Shown here in pieces: positions 44,436-52,465 of a DNA stretch of 64,000 bases. Both the position numbers and the translations under genes were made by a program. This DNA comes from Devosia salina. GTDB taxonomy: Bacteria; Pseudomonadota; Alphaproteobacteria; Rhizobiales; Devosiaceae. The notes below the pieces were generated by a model. It saw only the letters and a program-made list of their open reading frames with translations. It had not been told where the DNA came from and did no database searches. The stretch covers positions 2,026,001 to 2,090,000 of the forward strand of contig NZ_CP080590.1 in NCBI RefSeq assembly GCF_019504385.1, in the 5' to 3' direction. Within the stretch, counting starts at the first letter, position 1. The number at the start of each line of letters is the position of its first letter.

Positions 44436-45857
44436 CTACTCCAGCACGCTGCGCGCGTATTCGGCCATGCGTTCGCCACCCGCCGCATTGTACTCGGCAA
44501 CGAACTGGTCCCACTGGTCCAGGCTTGCCTCGCCGGTGATGAACTTGGCGACCCAGGCGCGATAAACCTGCTCGGTAGCGTCCACATCGGCGGCATAGTC
44601 GGCCGGCCAGACAAAGGCATTGTCCGGGGTGAAGTCGCTCTTGAGATTGTCCAGCGCCTGCTGTGCGGTGTCGCCAAGCAGCGGGGTCGGCGGCTGCCAG
44701 TTGGCGGCGTTGAAGAAGCGCGCATACCAGGTCGAGATCTGGTCGGTGAACGTCACCTTGCCATCGGCGTCCTTGGTATATTGTGCGCCCTCAAAGCCCA
44801 TGCGGTCGATGTTCTGGCCTTCGGTCGAGGCCATGAAGTCGAGCACCTTGAACGCCGTCTCCTTGTTTTCGGAAAGCGAGGAAATGGCAAAGCCGCGCGC
44901 CTCCTTGGAGACGTCGACAGCGGCCAGCCCCTGCCCTCCGGGCCCCTGCGGCGCGGGCAGCAGCGTCAGGCTGATATCCTCGTCCGGGTGGGCCTGGCGC
45001 ATCTTGCCGGTATAGATGTCGATCACTTCGGGGGACGAGCCGAAGATCACGCCGGCCTTGCCCGAATAGAACTTGTCTTCCTTGACGTCCCAGGTGTTGG
45101 TGACGAATTCCTTGTCATAGAGGCCCTTGTCGGCCAGCCGCGCATAGAATTCGATTTTTGCCCTTTCCGCGTCGGTGACGCGCGAATTGACCCACTGGCC
45201 ATCGGCATTCTTCATCCAGGTGCCGGTCACGCCAAAGGCCTGGTTGAACACCGAATCCAGTTCAGCCGTCGTGCCATAGCCGGTCAGGCCCAGCGTATTG
45301 CCCGTCGTGCCGTCACCATCGAGATCGGCGTCGTGAATGGCCTGGAACAGCGCCTCATATTCCTCGACCGTGGTCGGGGGCTCCATGCCCAGCTCTTCGA
45401 GCCAGTCGCTGCGCATCACCGGCTGGGGCGCCCGCGGCGGATAGATGTAGAGCAGGTATGGATAATGGGCGAGCCGGTCCACATTGTGCGGCCAGAGCGC
45501 GTCCTTGATGTGCTCGGAGTTTTCGATCCAGGGATTGAGGTCCTCGAGGATCCCCTGTTCGGCCATCTTCTGGTCGCCGCCCTGGAAGTAGATGATGTCC
45601 GGGATATCGCCCGAGAGCAGCATCACGCCCAGCGCGTCGGCATAGCCCGAGCCCGGCATATCGACGATCTGGATATCGACATCCGTGCCCTGTGCCTTGA
45701 GCCCGGCCTCGATGGCCTCGATTTCCTTGACGTCATCGGGATTGGTAGTGAGCAGGTCCTTGCTGACCAGACGAATGGTCGTCTGGGCCAAGGCGGGTGC
45801 CGCGGCCGAGCCGAGCAGCGCAACGGCTGTGGTTGCCAGGAACAGATTACGAAGCAT
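44436..45857 (-). CDS. ABC transporter binding protein (LplA/YtcQ-like)
   Basis: A 473-residue binding protein with signal peptide (LFLATTAVALLGSAAAPALA, cut before QTTIRL). The body has the pattern of the large Lpl-type extracellular solute binders: GDIPDIIYFQGGDQKMAEQG, MRSDWLEELGMEPPTTVEEY and TGYGTTAELDSVFNQAFGV, written in part. AAAGGGAGGAAAACC precedes ATG 45857; the longer frame upstream is out of register with the permease gene. Lpl-type systems in other bacteria import oligosaccharides or pectin fragments. The ligand here is unknown. Confidence 0.9.
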   Translation of the reverse strand: MLRNLFLATTAVALLGSAAAPALAQTTIRLVSKDLLTTNPDDVKEIEAIEAGLKAQGTDVDIQIVDMPGSGYADALGVMLLSGDIPDIIYFQGGDQKMAEQGILEDLNPWIENSEHIKDALWPHNVDRLAHYPYLLYIYPPRAPQPVMRSDWLEELGMEPPTTVEEYEALFQAIHDADLDGDGTTGNTLGLTGYGTTAELDSVFNQAFGVTGTWMKNADGQWVNSRVTDAERAKIEFYARLADKGLYDKEFVTNTWDVKEDKFYSGKAGVIFGSSPEVIDIYTGKMRQAHPDEDISLTLLPAPQGPGGQGLAAVDVSKEARGFAISSLSENKETAFKVLDFMASTEGQNIDRMGFEGAQYTKDADGKVTFTDQISTWYARFFNAANWQPPTPLLGDTAQQALDNLKSDFTPDNAFVWPADYAADVDATEQVYRAWVAKFITGEASLDQWDQFVAEYNAAGGERMAEYARSVLE

Positions 45858-45895
45858 GGTTTTCCTCCCTTTTGCTTTCGCTTTTGGTGACGCGC

Positions 45896-46795
45896 TCATC
45901 CCTTCACCGCCCCGGACATGGTGCCCTTGGTGAAGAATTTGAGGATGAGCGGGTAGATGGCCAGGATGGGCACGATGGTGATCAGGATCATGCCCGCCTT
46001 GAGGGCGCGGATATTGATCTGCGCCAGGCCGAGATTGTTGTTGACGTTGTTCGCGCCCACGATGGCGACCTTGTCGCCTTCGATCACGAACTGCCGGAGC
46101 ACGACTTGGAGGGGCCATTTGCTCTGGTCGTTGAGGTAGATCATGGCCCGGAAGAACTCGTTCCAGTGCAGCACGAAATAGAACAGCGCGATGGTGGCCA
46201 GGGCCGGCTTGGCCAGCGGCAGCACGACCATGAAGAAGGTCTGGAACGGATTGGCGCCGTCCAGCTCGGCCGCTTCCAGCAATTCCTTGGGAATTTCCTC
46301 GAAGAAGCGGATCAGGATGATCAGGTACCAGGCGCTGATCGCCTTATACATGATCACCGACCAGGGCGTGTTGAGCAGGCCCATGCGCTTCATCAGGAAA
46401 TAGTCCGGAATGATGCCCGGCTCGAAGACGATGGTCACCAGCACGAGGATGAAGATCAGCCGGCGCCCCGGCAGGCCGGGCCGCGACATCCCCCAGGCCA
46501 TCAGCGCGGTGAAGAACACCCCGATCACCACGCTGGTCGTGGTCATCCAGACCGAATTGAAAATACCGCGCTGCACATTCGGGTGCTGCAATAGCAGCAT
46601 CCAGACATCGGGAGAGAACCCGTCCGGGATGATCGAGAGCCCCGAAAAACCGGCCACGTTCTCGGGCGCCGACAGCGACAGCGCCAAAAGGTTCAGCAGC
46701 GGCTGCAGGGTGAACACCACCAGCAGCATCAGGGTCGAGACAATGATGATATATTCGATGCGCTCAAGCGGCGTCCGGCGGCTGTTCATGGCCAT
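45896..46795 (-). CDS. ABC transporter permease (LplC/YtcP-like)
   Basis: A 299-residue permease with six helices and the EAA loop KELLEAAELDGANPFQTFFM. The family tail FTKGTMSGAVKG is present, as is SLSAPENVAGFSGLSIIPDG near the N-terminus. ATG 46795 follows GGGGG at good distance; GTG codons two and one positions earlier are alternatives. The start overlaps the stop of the upstream permease. Confidence 0.9.
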   Translation of the reverse strand: MAMNSRRTPLERIEYIIIVSTLMLLVVFTLQPLLNLLALSLSAPENVAGFSGLSIIPDGFSPDVWMLLLQHPNVQRGIFNSVWMTTTSVVIGVFFTALMAWGMSRPGLPGRRLIFILVLVTIVFEPGIIPDYFLMKRMGLLNTPWSVIMYKAISAWYLIILIRFFEEIPKELLEAAELDGANPFQTFFMVVLPLAKPALATIALFYFVLHWNEFFRAMIYLNDQSKWPLQVVLRQFVIEGDKVAIVGANNVNNNLGLAQINIRALKAGMILITIVPILAIYPLILKFFTKGTMSGAVKG

Positions 46796-47778
46796 CACCA
46801 CACCCCCTTCCCGGTCAGCCGCTTGCTGACCAGGTGCGAGACCAGCACAAGGACCATCCCGATCACCGCCTTGAACAGGCCCGCCGCCGTCGCCAGGGCA
46901 TATTCCCCCGTCGATAGGCCTAGCCGGTAGACATAGGTGTCGATGATATCGATGGTGGAGGCGTTGACGGCATTCTGCATGTTGATGACCTGGTTCAGGT
47001 CCGCCGACAGGAACATGCCCATATTGAGGATGAAGAGCGTGGCAATGGTCGGCACGATGCCCGGAATGGTCACGTACCAGATTTTCTGCCAGCGATTGGC
47101 TCCGTCCATCTCGGCCGCGTCGTAGAGTTGCGGGTCGATGGCGAAGATGGCCGCGAGATAGAGCAGGCTGTCCCAGCCGGCCGAACGCCAGATTTCGGAG
47201 ACCACCAGCACCCAGCGAATCGTGCCGGTATTGGTCATGTAGTTGATCGGCTCGAAGCCCATGGCCTGGCCGATCTGGTTGACGGCGCCGTCGGTCGGCG
47301 ACAGCAGCGCGATGAACACGCCCGAGATCACCACCCAGCTCAGGAAGTGCGGCAGGTAGACCGCCGATTGGATGACGCCCCGCAGCTTGCCGCTGCGGAT
47401 TTCATTGAGCAGCAGCGCCACGATGATCGGCACCGGGAAGACGAAGAGGATCTTCATGCCCGAGATGATCAGCGTATTGGCCAGCACCTGGTAGAAGATG
47501 GGCGAGGAGAACAGCACCTGGAAGTTCTTCAGCCCCACCCAGATATTGGGCGGGATGATGCGAACCTGCTCGAAGGCCATCTTGGCCTCCCAGATCGGCA
47601 CATAGTGCCAGACCACGAAGAACAGCAGGCCGGGCGCCATCATGGCGTAATAGGGCCACCATTGCCGGATTCCGTTCAGGACTCGTTCATTAAGGCGATC
47701 CTGGCCTGGCGCCGGAAAACTGGGAACGTTCCCACGTCTGGATGCAGAACTGCCCACTCCCTCCTGCCGGTCACTCAT
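46795..47778 (-). CDS. ABC transporter permease (LplB/YteP-like)
   Basis: A 327-residue permease. After a polar N-terminus of about 40 residues comes YYAMMAPGLLFFVVWHYVPI, then six helices, and the EAA loop LYDAAEMDGANRWQKIWYVT. It starts 12 bases after the LacI gene. A perfect 14-base LacI-type palindrome lies inside the first 20 codons, encoding GNVPS, so this stretch may serve both as coding sequence and as operator. Confidence 0.9.
   Translation of the reverse strand: MSDRQEGVGSSASRRGNVPSFPAPGQDRLNERVLNGIRQWWPYYAMMAPGLLFFVVWHYVPIWEAKMAFEQVRIIPPNIWVGLKNFQVLFSSPIFYQVLANTLIISGMKILFVFPVPIIVALLLNEIRSGKLRGVIQSAVYLPHFLSWVVISGVFIALLSPTDGAVNQIGQAMGFEPINYMTNTGTIRWVLVVSEIWRSAGWDSLLYLAAIFAIDPQLYDAAEMDGANRWQKIWYVTIPGIVPTIATLFILNMGMFLSADLNQVINMQNAVNASTIDIIDTYVYRLGLSTGEYALATAAGLFKAVIGMVLVLVSHLVSKRLTGKGVW
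47721..47734. promoter_or_regulatory. Candidate LacI operator inside the permease gene
   Basis: TGGGAACGTTCCCA is a perfect 14-base palindrome with the central CG step typical of LacI-family operators. It lies 45-58 bases into the permease gene. A near-identical copy, TGGGAACGTTACCA, lies upstream of the LacI gene at 48857. Confidence 0.65.
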
Positions 47779-47790
47779 CCCGAACTCTCC

Positions 47791-48822
47791 CTAGCCCGCC
47801 AGCTTGCGGGGTTCGCGCGACAGGTCAGCCAGGGAATCCCGGTCGATCAATCGGCACGGCATATAGACGCGACCGTGTTCCGGCCGTCCTTCAATTTCAT
47901 CGAACAGGCTCTCCACCGCCCGCACGCCGATATCCCGGCCCGGCTTGGCGATCGTGGTGAGGCCCGGAAAGGTGAAAGCACCCGAGGGAATCCCGTCGAA
48001 ACCCAGGATCGAAACATCATCGGGGCAGCTCAGGCCGCGTTCGCGCACGGCCATCATGGCGCCAATCGCCATCATATCGTTGGCCGCAAAGATGCACACA
48101 TGGCCCAGTCGCGGCCGGTCGAGCACCCGCAGCATGGCTTCCCGGCCACCTTCGAGCGTATATTCGCCGTCCTCTATCAGCAGCTGCGCCGGGTCCACGT
48201 CCCGCGCGATGCAGTGGCGTTGCACGGCATTGAGGAACCGCGTCCGCGCCAGGCGTGACCGGGGCCCCACGATCAACGTGGGCGCATGATGCCCCTTGGA
48301 TACCAGGTGATCGAGCCCCAGCCGCACGGCCTGGCCGATATCCGAGCCGACGCTTGATACATCGGCAAAGCGCTCTGCGCTCGACCCGATCAGCACGAAA
48401 GGCAGGCCGAACCGATCCAGATCGTCCAGCGCGTCCGAGACCGGATTGACGATGGCACCATCCACTCGCGCGCGGCGCAGGGCGCGCAAATGGCTTTCTT
48501 CCTTGGCCGGATCCCAGTCCGAGGAAAATACCAGGAGCGACACATCGGCCTCGGCGGCGCGATCCTGCGCGCCCCGCGCCACATCGGCCCAGAAAGGGTT
48601 GGTGATATCGGGAATGACCAGGCCCAGCATGCCGGAGCGTCCCGAGCGCATGCCCACCGCCAGGTGGTTACGCTCATAGCCCACGGCCCGCGCCGCTGCC
48701 AGCACGCGTTCGCGCGTCTCCGGCAGAATGTTCTCGCCGGCCGTCAGCGCCCGCGCCGCAGTGCTCTTGGACACCTTGGCACGCTCGGCAACATCGATGA
48801 TCGTTGGACGGCGTTTCCGCAC
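47791..48822 (-). CDS. LacI family transcriptional regulator
   Basis: A 343-residue LacI regulator: HTH RPTIIDVAERAKVSKSTAAR, hinge VGYERNHLAVGMRSG, then a sugar-binding domain (MLGLVIPDITNPFWADVARG). The start may be GTG 48822 (GGAGG seven bases upstream) or TTG 48825. It heads the operon that runs to 37844. It has operator-like palindromes 35-48 bases before its start and inside the next gene, so it likely controls itself and the operon, possibly by a DNA loop. Confidence 0.92.
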   Translation of the reverse strand: MRKRRPTIIDVAERAKVSKSTAARALTAGENILPETRERVLAAARAVGYERNHLAVGMRSGRSGMLGLVIPDITNPFWADVARGAQDRAAEADVSLLVFSSDWDPAKEESHLRALRRARVDGAIVNPVSDALDDLDRFGLPFVLIGSSAERFADVSSVGSDIGQAVRLGLDHLVSKGHHAPTLIVGPRSRLARTRFLNAVQRHCIARDVDPAQLLIEDGEYTLEGGREAMLRVLDRPRLGHVCIFAANDMMAIGAMMAVRERGLSCPDDVSILGFDGIPSGAFTFPGLTTIAKPGRDIGVRAVESLFDEIEGRPEHGRVYMPCRLIDRDSLADLSREPRKLAG

Positions 48823-48856
48823 CAATTCACCTCCCGCCGCTCTACATGGCGGCTCA

Positions 48857-48870
48857 TGGGAACGTTACCA
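48857..48870. promoter_or_regulatory. Candidate LacI operator upstream of the regulator gene
   Basis: TGGGAACGTTACCA, 35 bases before the LacI start, matches the perfect palindrome at 47721 in 13 of 14 positions. It is well placed for autoregulation and for control of the whole operon. Confidence 0.65.
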
Positions 48871-48911
48871 CGCACCATCACTCTGTCAAGTGCGATAGCC
48901 CAAAAGGCAAA

Positions 48912-48927
48912 TGACCCTTAAGGGTCA
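48912..48927 (-). terminator. 16-base perfect palindrome after tRNA-Gly
   Basis: TGACCCTTAAGGGTCA is a perfect palindrome 31 bases downstream of tRNA-Gly (minus strand). On that strand ATTTGCCTTTTG follows, so it could be the tRNA's terminator, or an operator. The lack of a loop weakens the terminator reading. Confidence 0.4.
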
Positions 48928-48957
48928 ATGAGATGGATCAAAATTTTAAAGGATAAC

Positions 48958-49031
48958 TGGAGCGGGTAGCGGGAATCGAACCCGCGTATTCAGCTTGGAA
49001 GGCTGCTGCTCTACCATTGAGCTATACCCGC
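48958..49031 (-). tRNA. tRNA-Gly (anticodon TCC)
   Basis: On the minus strand the sequence starts GCGGGTATAGCTCAATGG, has the anticodon loop CTTCCAA, a T-loop GGTTCGAATCC and acceptor end TACCCGC followed by T and an encoded CCA. All stems pair. The length is 74 with CCA. Anticodon TCC reads GGA and GGG codons. Confidence 0.97.
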
Positions 49032-49055
49032 CCGAAGGGCGAAGCCACAGGCACC

Positions 49056-49084
49056 GATTAGCGCGATCCGCACCCGGCTGGCAA
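49056..49084 (-). promoter_or_regulatory. Candidate promoter of tRNA-Gly
   Basis: On the minus strand TTGCCA (49079-49084), 17 bases, CTAATC (49056-49061). The transcript would start near 49048, 17 bases before the tRNA. The -35 is a good match and the -10 is weak. Confidence 0.5.
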
Positions 49085-49155
49085 GAGCGAGCGCGCCCGG
49101 CTTCCCACAAAATGCGCGCCGGGCCAAAATCTTGCTGGAGAGACGAGCAAGGGTG

Positions 49156-49184
49156 TTGACACCTTTGCGACAGGCCACCATAAA
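49156..49184 (+). promoter_or_regulatory. Sigma-70 promoter of tRNA-Tyr
   Basis: TTGACA (49156-49161), 17 bases, CATAAA (49179-49184). The perfect -35 and optimal spacing place the start near 49191, about 42 bases before the tRNA. Confidence 0.75.
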
Positions 49185-49232
49185 CCGCCCGACGAAACGC
49201 GACGAGCGCTTCGTTTCCTGCCCGGAAAATGT

Positions 49233-49317
49233 GGAGGGGTGGGAGAGTGGTTAAATCCATCAGACTGTAAATCTGACGCCTCAGGCTACACTGGTTCGAA
49301 TCCAGTCCCCTCCACCA
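49233..49317 (+). tRNA. tRNA-Tyr (anticodon GTA)
   Basis: An 85-base class II tRNA: acceptor GGAGGGG pairs with CCCCTCC, anticodon loop CTGTAAA gives GTA, a long variable arm (GACGCCTCAGGC region) as expected for tRNA-Tyr, T-arm GGTTCGAATCC, encoded ACCA at the end. Confidence 0.97.
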
Positions 49318-49431
49318 CCCCCCTCAATAGTCATGTGAAAATGCCCGCTCGGCGCGCGGCCAATCCTCTCGACAGGACGGCCCGGCTCTGGTTCATTTCG
49401 ACCAGTTCATATGTCCTGGAGGGGGACCTGA

Positions 49432-50013
49432 ATGGGTAGATCGGGTTTGCTGCCTGCGCTTGCGGGACTCGCTTTGGCAGTGCTGGCCGGCATTCCGGCA
49501 GCAGCGCAGGACACCCGCAATTGGGGCGAAGTCGGGGGATGGACGATTGCGGTCGACCCCTCGCTGAACAATTCTTGCTTTGCACTCAACGAATATGACG
49601 ACGGGACGGTGCTGCGCATTGGCCTGGACATGTCCGACCCCGAGGGCCGCTGGTACATCATGTTCGGCAATGACGCGTGGCGCTCGATCGAAGAAAATGG
49701 CGAATATGACGTTGCGCTGCAGTTTGACCGGGAGGCCGAGTGGACGGCGGTCGCCTCGGGCGTCAACATGGGCGGCGAGACGAATTTCCTCTACGTCTTC
49801 GGGTCCGATATCGACTTCTTCGACGAGTTCATCCGCAAGAACACCCTGACCCTGTCCTATGCTGGCCAATCCATCGCCAAGGTGAGCCTGGCGGGCAGCG
49901 CCCGGGCAACCGGCGTCATGCTTGATTGCCAGGACCACCAGACCACGGCCCCTGCCGCCGACCCATTTGCCAGCAAGAAGAGCAAGGCGAAGGCCGATCC
50001 GTTCGGCAACTGA
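49432..50013 (+). CDS. Exported protein of unknown function
   Basis: A 193-residue protein with a clear signal peptide (LLPALAGLALAVLAGIPAAA, cut before QDTRNW). The mature part is a beta-rich domain with WTIAVDPSLNNSCFALNEYD, WYIMFGNDAWRSIEENG and a hydrophobic SARATGVMLDCQ. It ends in a Lys-rich, Asp-Pro-Phe repeat tail (ADPFASKK, ADPFGN). GGAGGGGG precedes ATG. It sits between tRNA-Tyr and rlmB. I do not recognise the family. Two Cys could form a disulfide. Confidence 0.8.
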   Translation: MGRSGLLPALAGLALAVLAGIPAAAQDTRNWGEVGGWTIAVDPSLNNSCFALNEYDDGTVLRIGLDMSDPEGRWYIMFGNDAWRSIEENGEYDVALQFDREAEWTAVASGVNMGGETNFLYVFGSDIDFFDEFIRKNTLTLSYAGQSIAKVSLAGSARATGVMLDCQDHQTTAPAADPFASKKSKAKADPFGN

Positions 50014-50063
50014 GGCCCTTCAGGCTTCTTGCGGAATGCCGGCAAACCCGATACCGCTCGCCC

Positions 50064-50819
50064 ATGAGCCGCAACAAGTTTCCGCCCAAACCGAAATATG
50101 ATCCCGACACCGGGCCGGTCTATCTCTATGGCCTGCACACGGTGCGCGCTGCGCTGGACAATCCGGGACGCATCAAAAAGGTGCTCCTGGCAACACCCAA
50201 CGCCCTCAATCGCCTGAAAGAATCCGGCGACATCGGCAAGGTGCCAGTCAAGGAAACGACGCCCAAGGAGCTTGATCGCCTGCTGGGCGGCGAGGCGGTG
50301 CATCAGGGCGCAGCCCTCGAGGTCGACCCCGTCAGCCGCTTCGGACTGGACGACATCGCCCGGCTCAATCTCGTGGTCGTGCTCGACCAGCTTACCGATC
50401 CGCATAATGTTGGCGCCATCCTGCGCACCGCCTGCGCCTTTGGCGCGGACGCCGTCATCACGACTGCGCGTCACTCGCCACGCGAGACGGGCGTCATGGC
50501 CAAGGCGGCCTCTGGCGCGCTTGACCTGGTGCCGATGATCGAGGTGCGCAACCTCGGCAACACCCTGGAAAATCTCAAGCAGCGCGGCATGTTGGTTCTG
50601 GGTTTTGATTCAGAAGCTGAAGCGCCGCTGCGCCCGCGCACGGATTCAAGGCCCATGGCGGTGGTGCTCGGCGCCGAGGGCAAGGGCCTGCGCCAGCGCA
50701 CCCGCGAGCTCTGTGATGAGATGGTGCGGCTCGATATGCCCGGCCCCATCAAGTCGCTCAATGTCTCCAATGCCGCCGCGATCGCCCTGTTTGCAGCGAC
50801 TGCCGGACGGACACCATGA
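50064..50819 (+). CDS. rlmB: 23S rRNA (guanosine-2'-O-)-methyltransferase, RlmB type
   Basis: A 251-residue SpoU/TrmH-family RNA methyltransferase. The N-terminal substrate-binding domain (VYLYGLHTVRAALDNP) precedes the trefoil-knot domain with motif 1 DPHNVGAILRTACAFGA, motif 2 VVLGAEGKGL and motif 3 PGPIKSLNVSNAAAIALF. RlmB methylates G2251 in the peptidyl-transferase loop of 23S rRNA. ATG 50064 is the start that fits the family. The gene overlaps the next by four bases. Confidence 0.92.
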   Translation: MSRNKFPPKPKYDPDTGPVYLYGLHTVRAALDNPGRIKKVLLATPNALNRLKESGDIGKVPVKETTPKELDRLLGGEAVHQGAALEVDPVSRFGLDDIARLNLVVVLDQLTDPHNVGAILRTACAFGADAVITTARHSPRETGVMAKAASGALDLVPMIEVRNLGNTLENLKQRGMLVLGFDSEAEAPLRPRTDSRPMAVVLGAEGKGLRQRTRELCDEMVRLDMPGPIKSLNVSNAAAIALFAATAGRTP

Positions 50820-51208
50820 GCAGCTTCGAGCCCTTTGCCATGGCCCTGCGCCTGTCCGGCGTCACCCTGCCCCAGCGTGAGCTCGACACTGCTCTGAGGC
50901 AGTTAAGCGTCCGCTATGAACCGGAAGACGCCGACGACAGCTTTTATGCCCAGATCGACGTGCCCGTGGCCAATCCAGTGCGCGCCATTCTCGAACTGGC
51001 CGAGCGCTCCGGACCAACTCTCGCCGCCATGCTTGAGGACCGCCGGATCGGCAAGGCCGTGCTCGACATCGCCTTCGACTATCCGGCGGAAGGCGAAGCC
51101 ATGTCCGCCCGCCTGCCGGCGCATGCCGCAGCGGCCATCGCGGGATACGGCATCGATATCGAGATTTCGGTCTATCTCACGGATGTCGAGGACGACGAGG
51201 ACGCATGA
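50816..51208 (+). CDS. Small conserved-type protein of unknown function
   Basis: A 130-residue soluble protein with no signal peptide and no recognised domain. The sequence is amphipathic and acidic, ending in EDDEDA. It overlaps rlmB and the following oxidase gene by four bases each (ATGA), so the three are one translational unit, which argues that it is real. Function unknown. Confidence 0.75.
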   Translation: MSSFEPFAMALRLSGVTLPQRELDTALRQLSVRYEPEDADDSFYAQIDVPVANPVRAILELAERSGPTLAAMLEDRRIGKAVLDIAFDYPAEGEAMSARLPAHAAAAIAGYGIDIEISVYLTDVEDDEDA

Positions 51209-52455
51209 GTGACACGCTGCGGAACTGGGCCGGAAACATTGAGTTCTCGGCCGCGAGCATTGCCCGGCCGGCAAGTGTCGATGAGCTGAGCGAAACGGTC
51301 CGCCGCGCGGACAAGGTTCGCGTGGTCGGCTCCGGACATTCGTTCAACCGCATTGCCGACACGGAAGGCACGCTTCTGTCTCTTGGCCAACTGAAGCGCG
51401 CGATCCAGATCGACCCCGATTCCCGCACCGTGACCGTGGATGGCGGCGCCACCTATGCCGACATTGCCCCGACCCTGCACGAGGCGGGGCTGGCGCTTGC
51501 CAATGTCGCCTCACTCCCCAATATTACCATTGCCGGTGCAGTAGTTACGGCAACCCATGGCTCGGGCGACCGCAACCAGAACCTCTCGGCGGCCGTCGCC
51601 GCCCTGAAATTTGTCACCGCCAGCGGCGAGATCGTCTCGCTCCGCCGCGGCGACGCCGACTTCGATGGCGCGGTGGTCAATCTGGGTGCCTTGGGGGTCA
51701 TCGCCGAGATGACGTTGGACGTGGTGCCGCGTTTCGACGTCAGGCAGACCGTCTACCTGGACTTGCCGGCGGCCACGGTCATCAAGAACCTCGATGCACT
51801 GACATCCAGTGCCTACAGCGTCAGTCATTTCACCCGCTGGCAAGGCACCAACATCGGTCAGGTCTGGGTCAAGGCACTGGCTAGTGCCGGCGAACCGGCC
51901 GCAGATATTCTTGGCGCCCTGCCCGCCACCGCCCCCTGTCATCCCATTCCCGGCATGGATGGCAGCCTCTGTACCGGCCAGATGGGCGTGCCCGGCCCCT
52001 GGCATGAGCGCCTGTTTCACTTTGCCATCGGCAACACTGCTTCGGCTGGCGCCGAACTGCAGTCCGAGTTCTTCGTGTCCCGCGCCAACGCGCCGGCCGC
52101 CATTGCAGCGCTGCATGCGGCCCAGGACCAGTTCAACAGCGCTCTGTTCATCTCGGAAATCCGCTCGGTTGCTGCAGATACGCTGTGGCTCAGTTCTGCC
52201 TATGAACAGGACACGATCGGCTTCCACTTCACTTGGCAGCCGGACTGGGTCAAGACCATTGCGGCGGTTCGGGCGGTCGAACTGGCCCTCGCGCCCTTCA
52301 ATCCGCGTCCGCATTGGGCCAAGCTCTTCACCCTGCCGGGCGCCCAGGTGCAGTCGCTCTATCCGAAGATGGACGCATTCAGGCACTTGGCGCAGCGGAT
52401 GGACCCGGGCGGCAAGTTCCGCAATGCCTTTGTCACTGACTTGCTGTTCACCTGA
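51205..52455 (+). CDS. FAD-binding alditol-oxidase-like protein
   Basis: A 416-residue vanillyl-alcohol-oxidase-type flavoenzyme. GSGHSFNRIADTEG carries His45, in the place of the covalent FAD-linking His of AldO. VTVDGGATYADIAPTLHEAG and ATHGSGDRNQNLSA are the other FAD motifs, and the C-terminus has a YPKMDAFRHLAQRMDP segment. It matches alditol/xylitol oxidase and L-gulonolactone-oxidase-like enzymes, which oxidise polyols or sugar lactones with O2. The third gene of the rlmB unit. Confidence 0.85.
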   Translation: MSDTLRNWAGNIEFSAASIARPASVDELSETVRRADKVRVVGSGHSFNRIADTEGTLLSLGQLKRAIQIDPDSRTVTVDGGATYADIAPTLHEAGLALANVASLPNITIAGAVVTATHGSGDRNQNLSAAVAALKFVTASGEIVSLRRGDADFDGAVVNLGALGVIAEMTLDVVPRFDVRQTVYLDLPAATVIKNLDALTSSAYSVSHFTRWQGTNIGQVWVKALASAGEPAADILGALPATAPCHPIPGMDGSLCTGQMGVPGPWHERLFHFAIGNTASAGAELQSEFFVSRANAPAAIAALHAAQDQFNSALFISEIRSVAADTLWLSSAYEQDTIGFHFTWQPDWVKTIAAVRAVELALAPFNPRPHWAKLFTLPGAQVQSLYPKMDAFRHLAQRMDPGGKFRNAFVTDLLFT

Positions 52456-52465
52456 CGCCTATGCG

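Noticed and set aside
51205..52455. Naming the flavoenzyme as xylitol oxidase
   Set aside because: The covalent FAD His is present but the substrate cannot be chosen among alditols, gulonolactone or related compounds from sequence alone.
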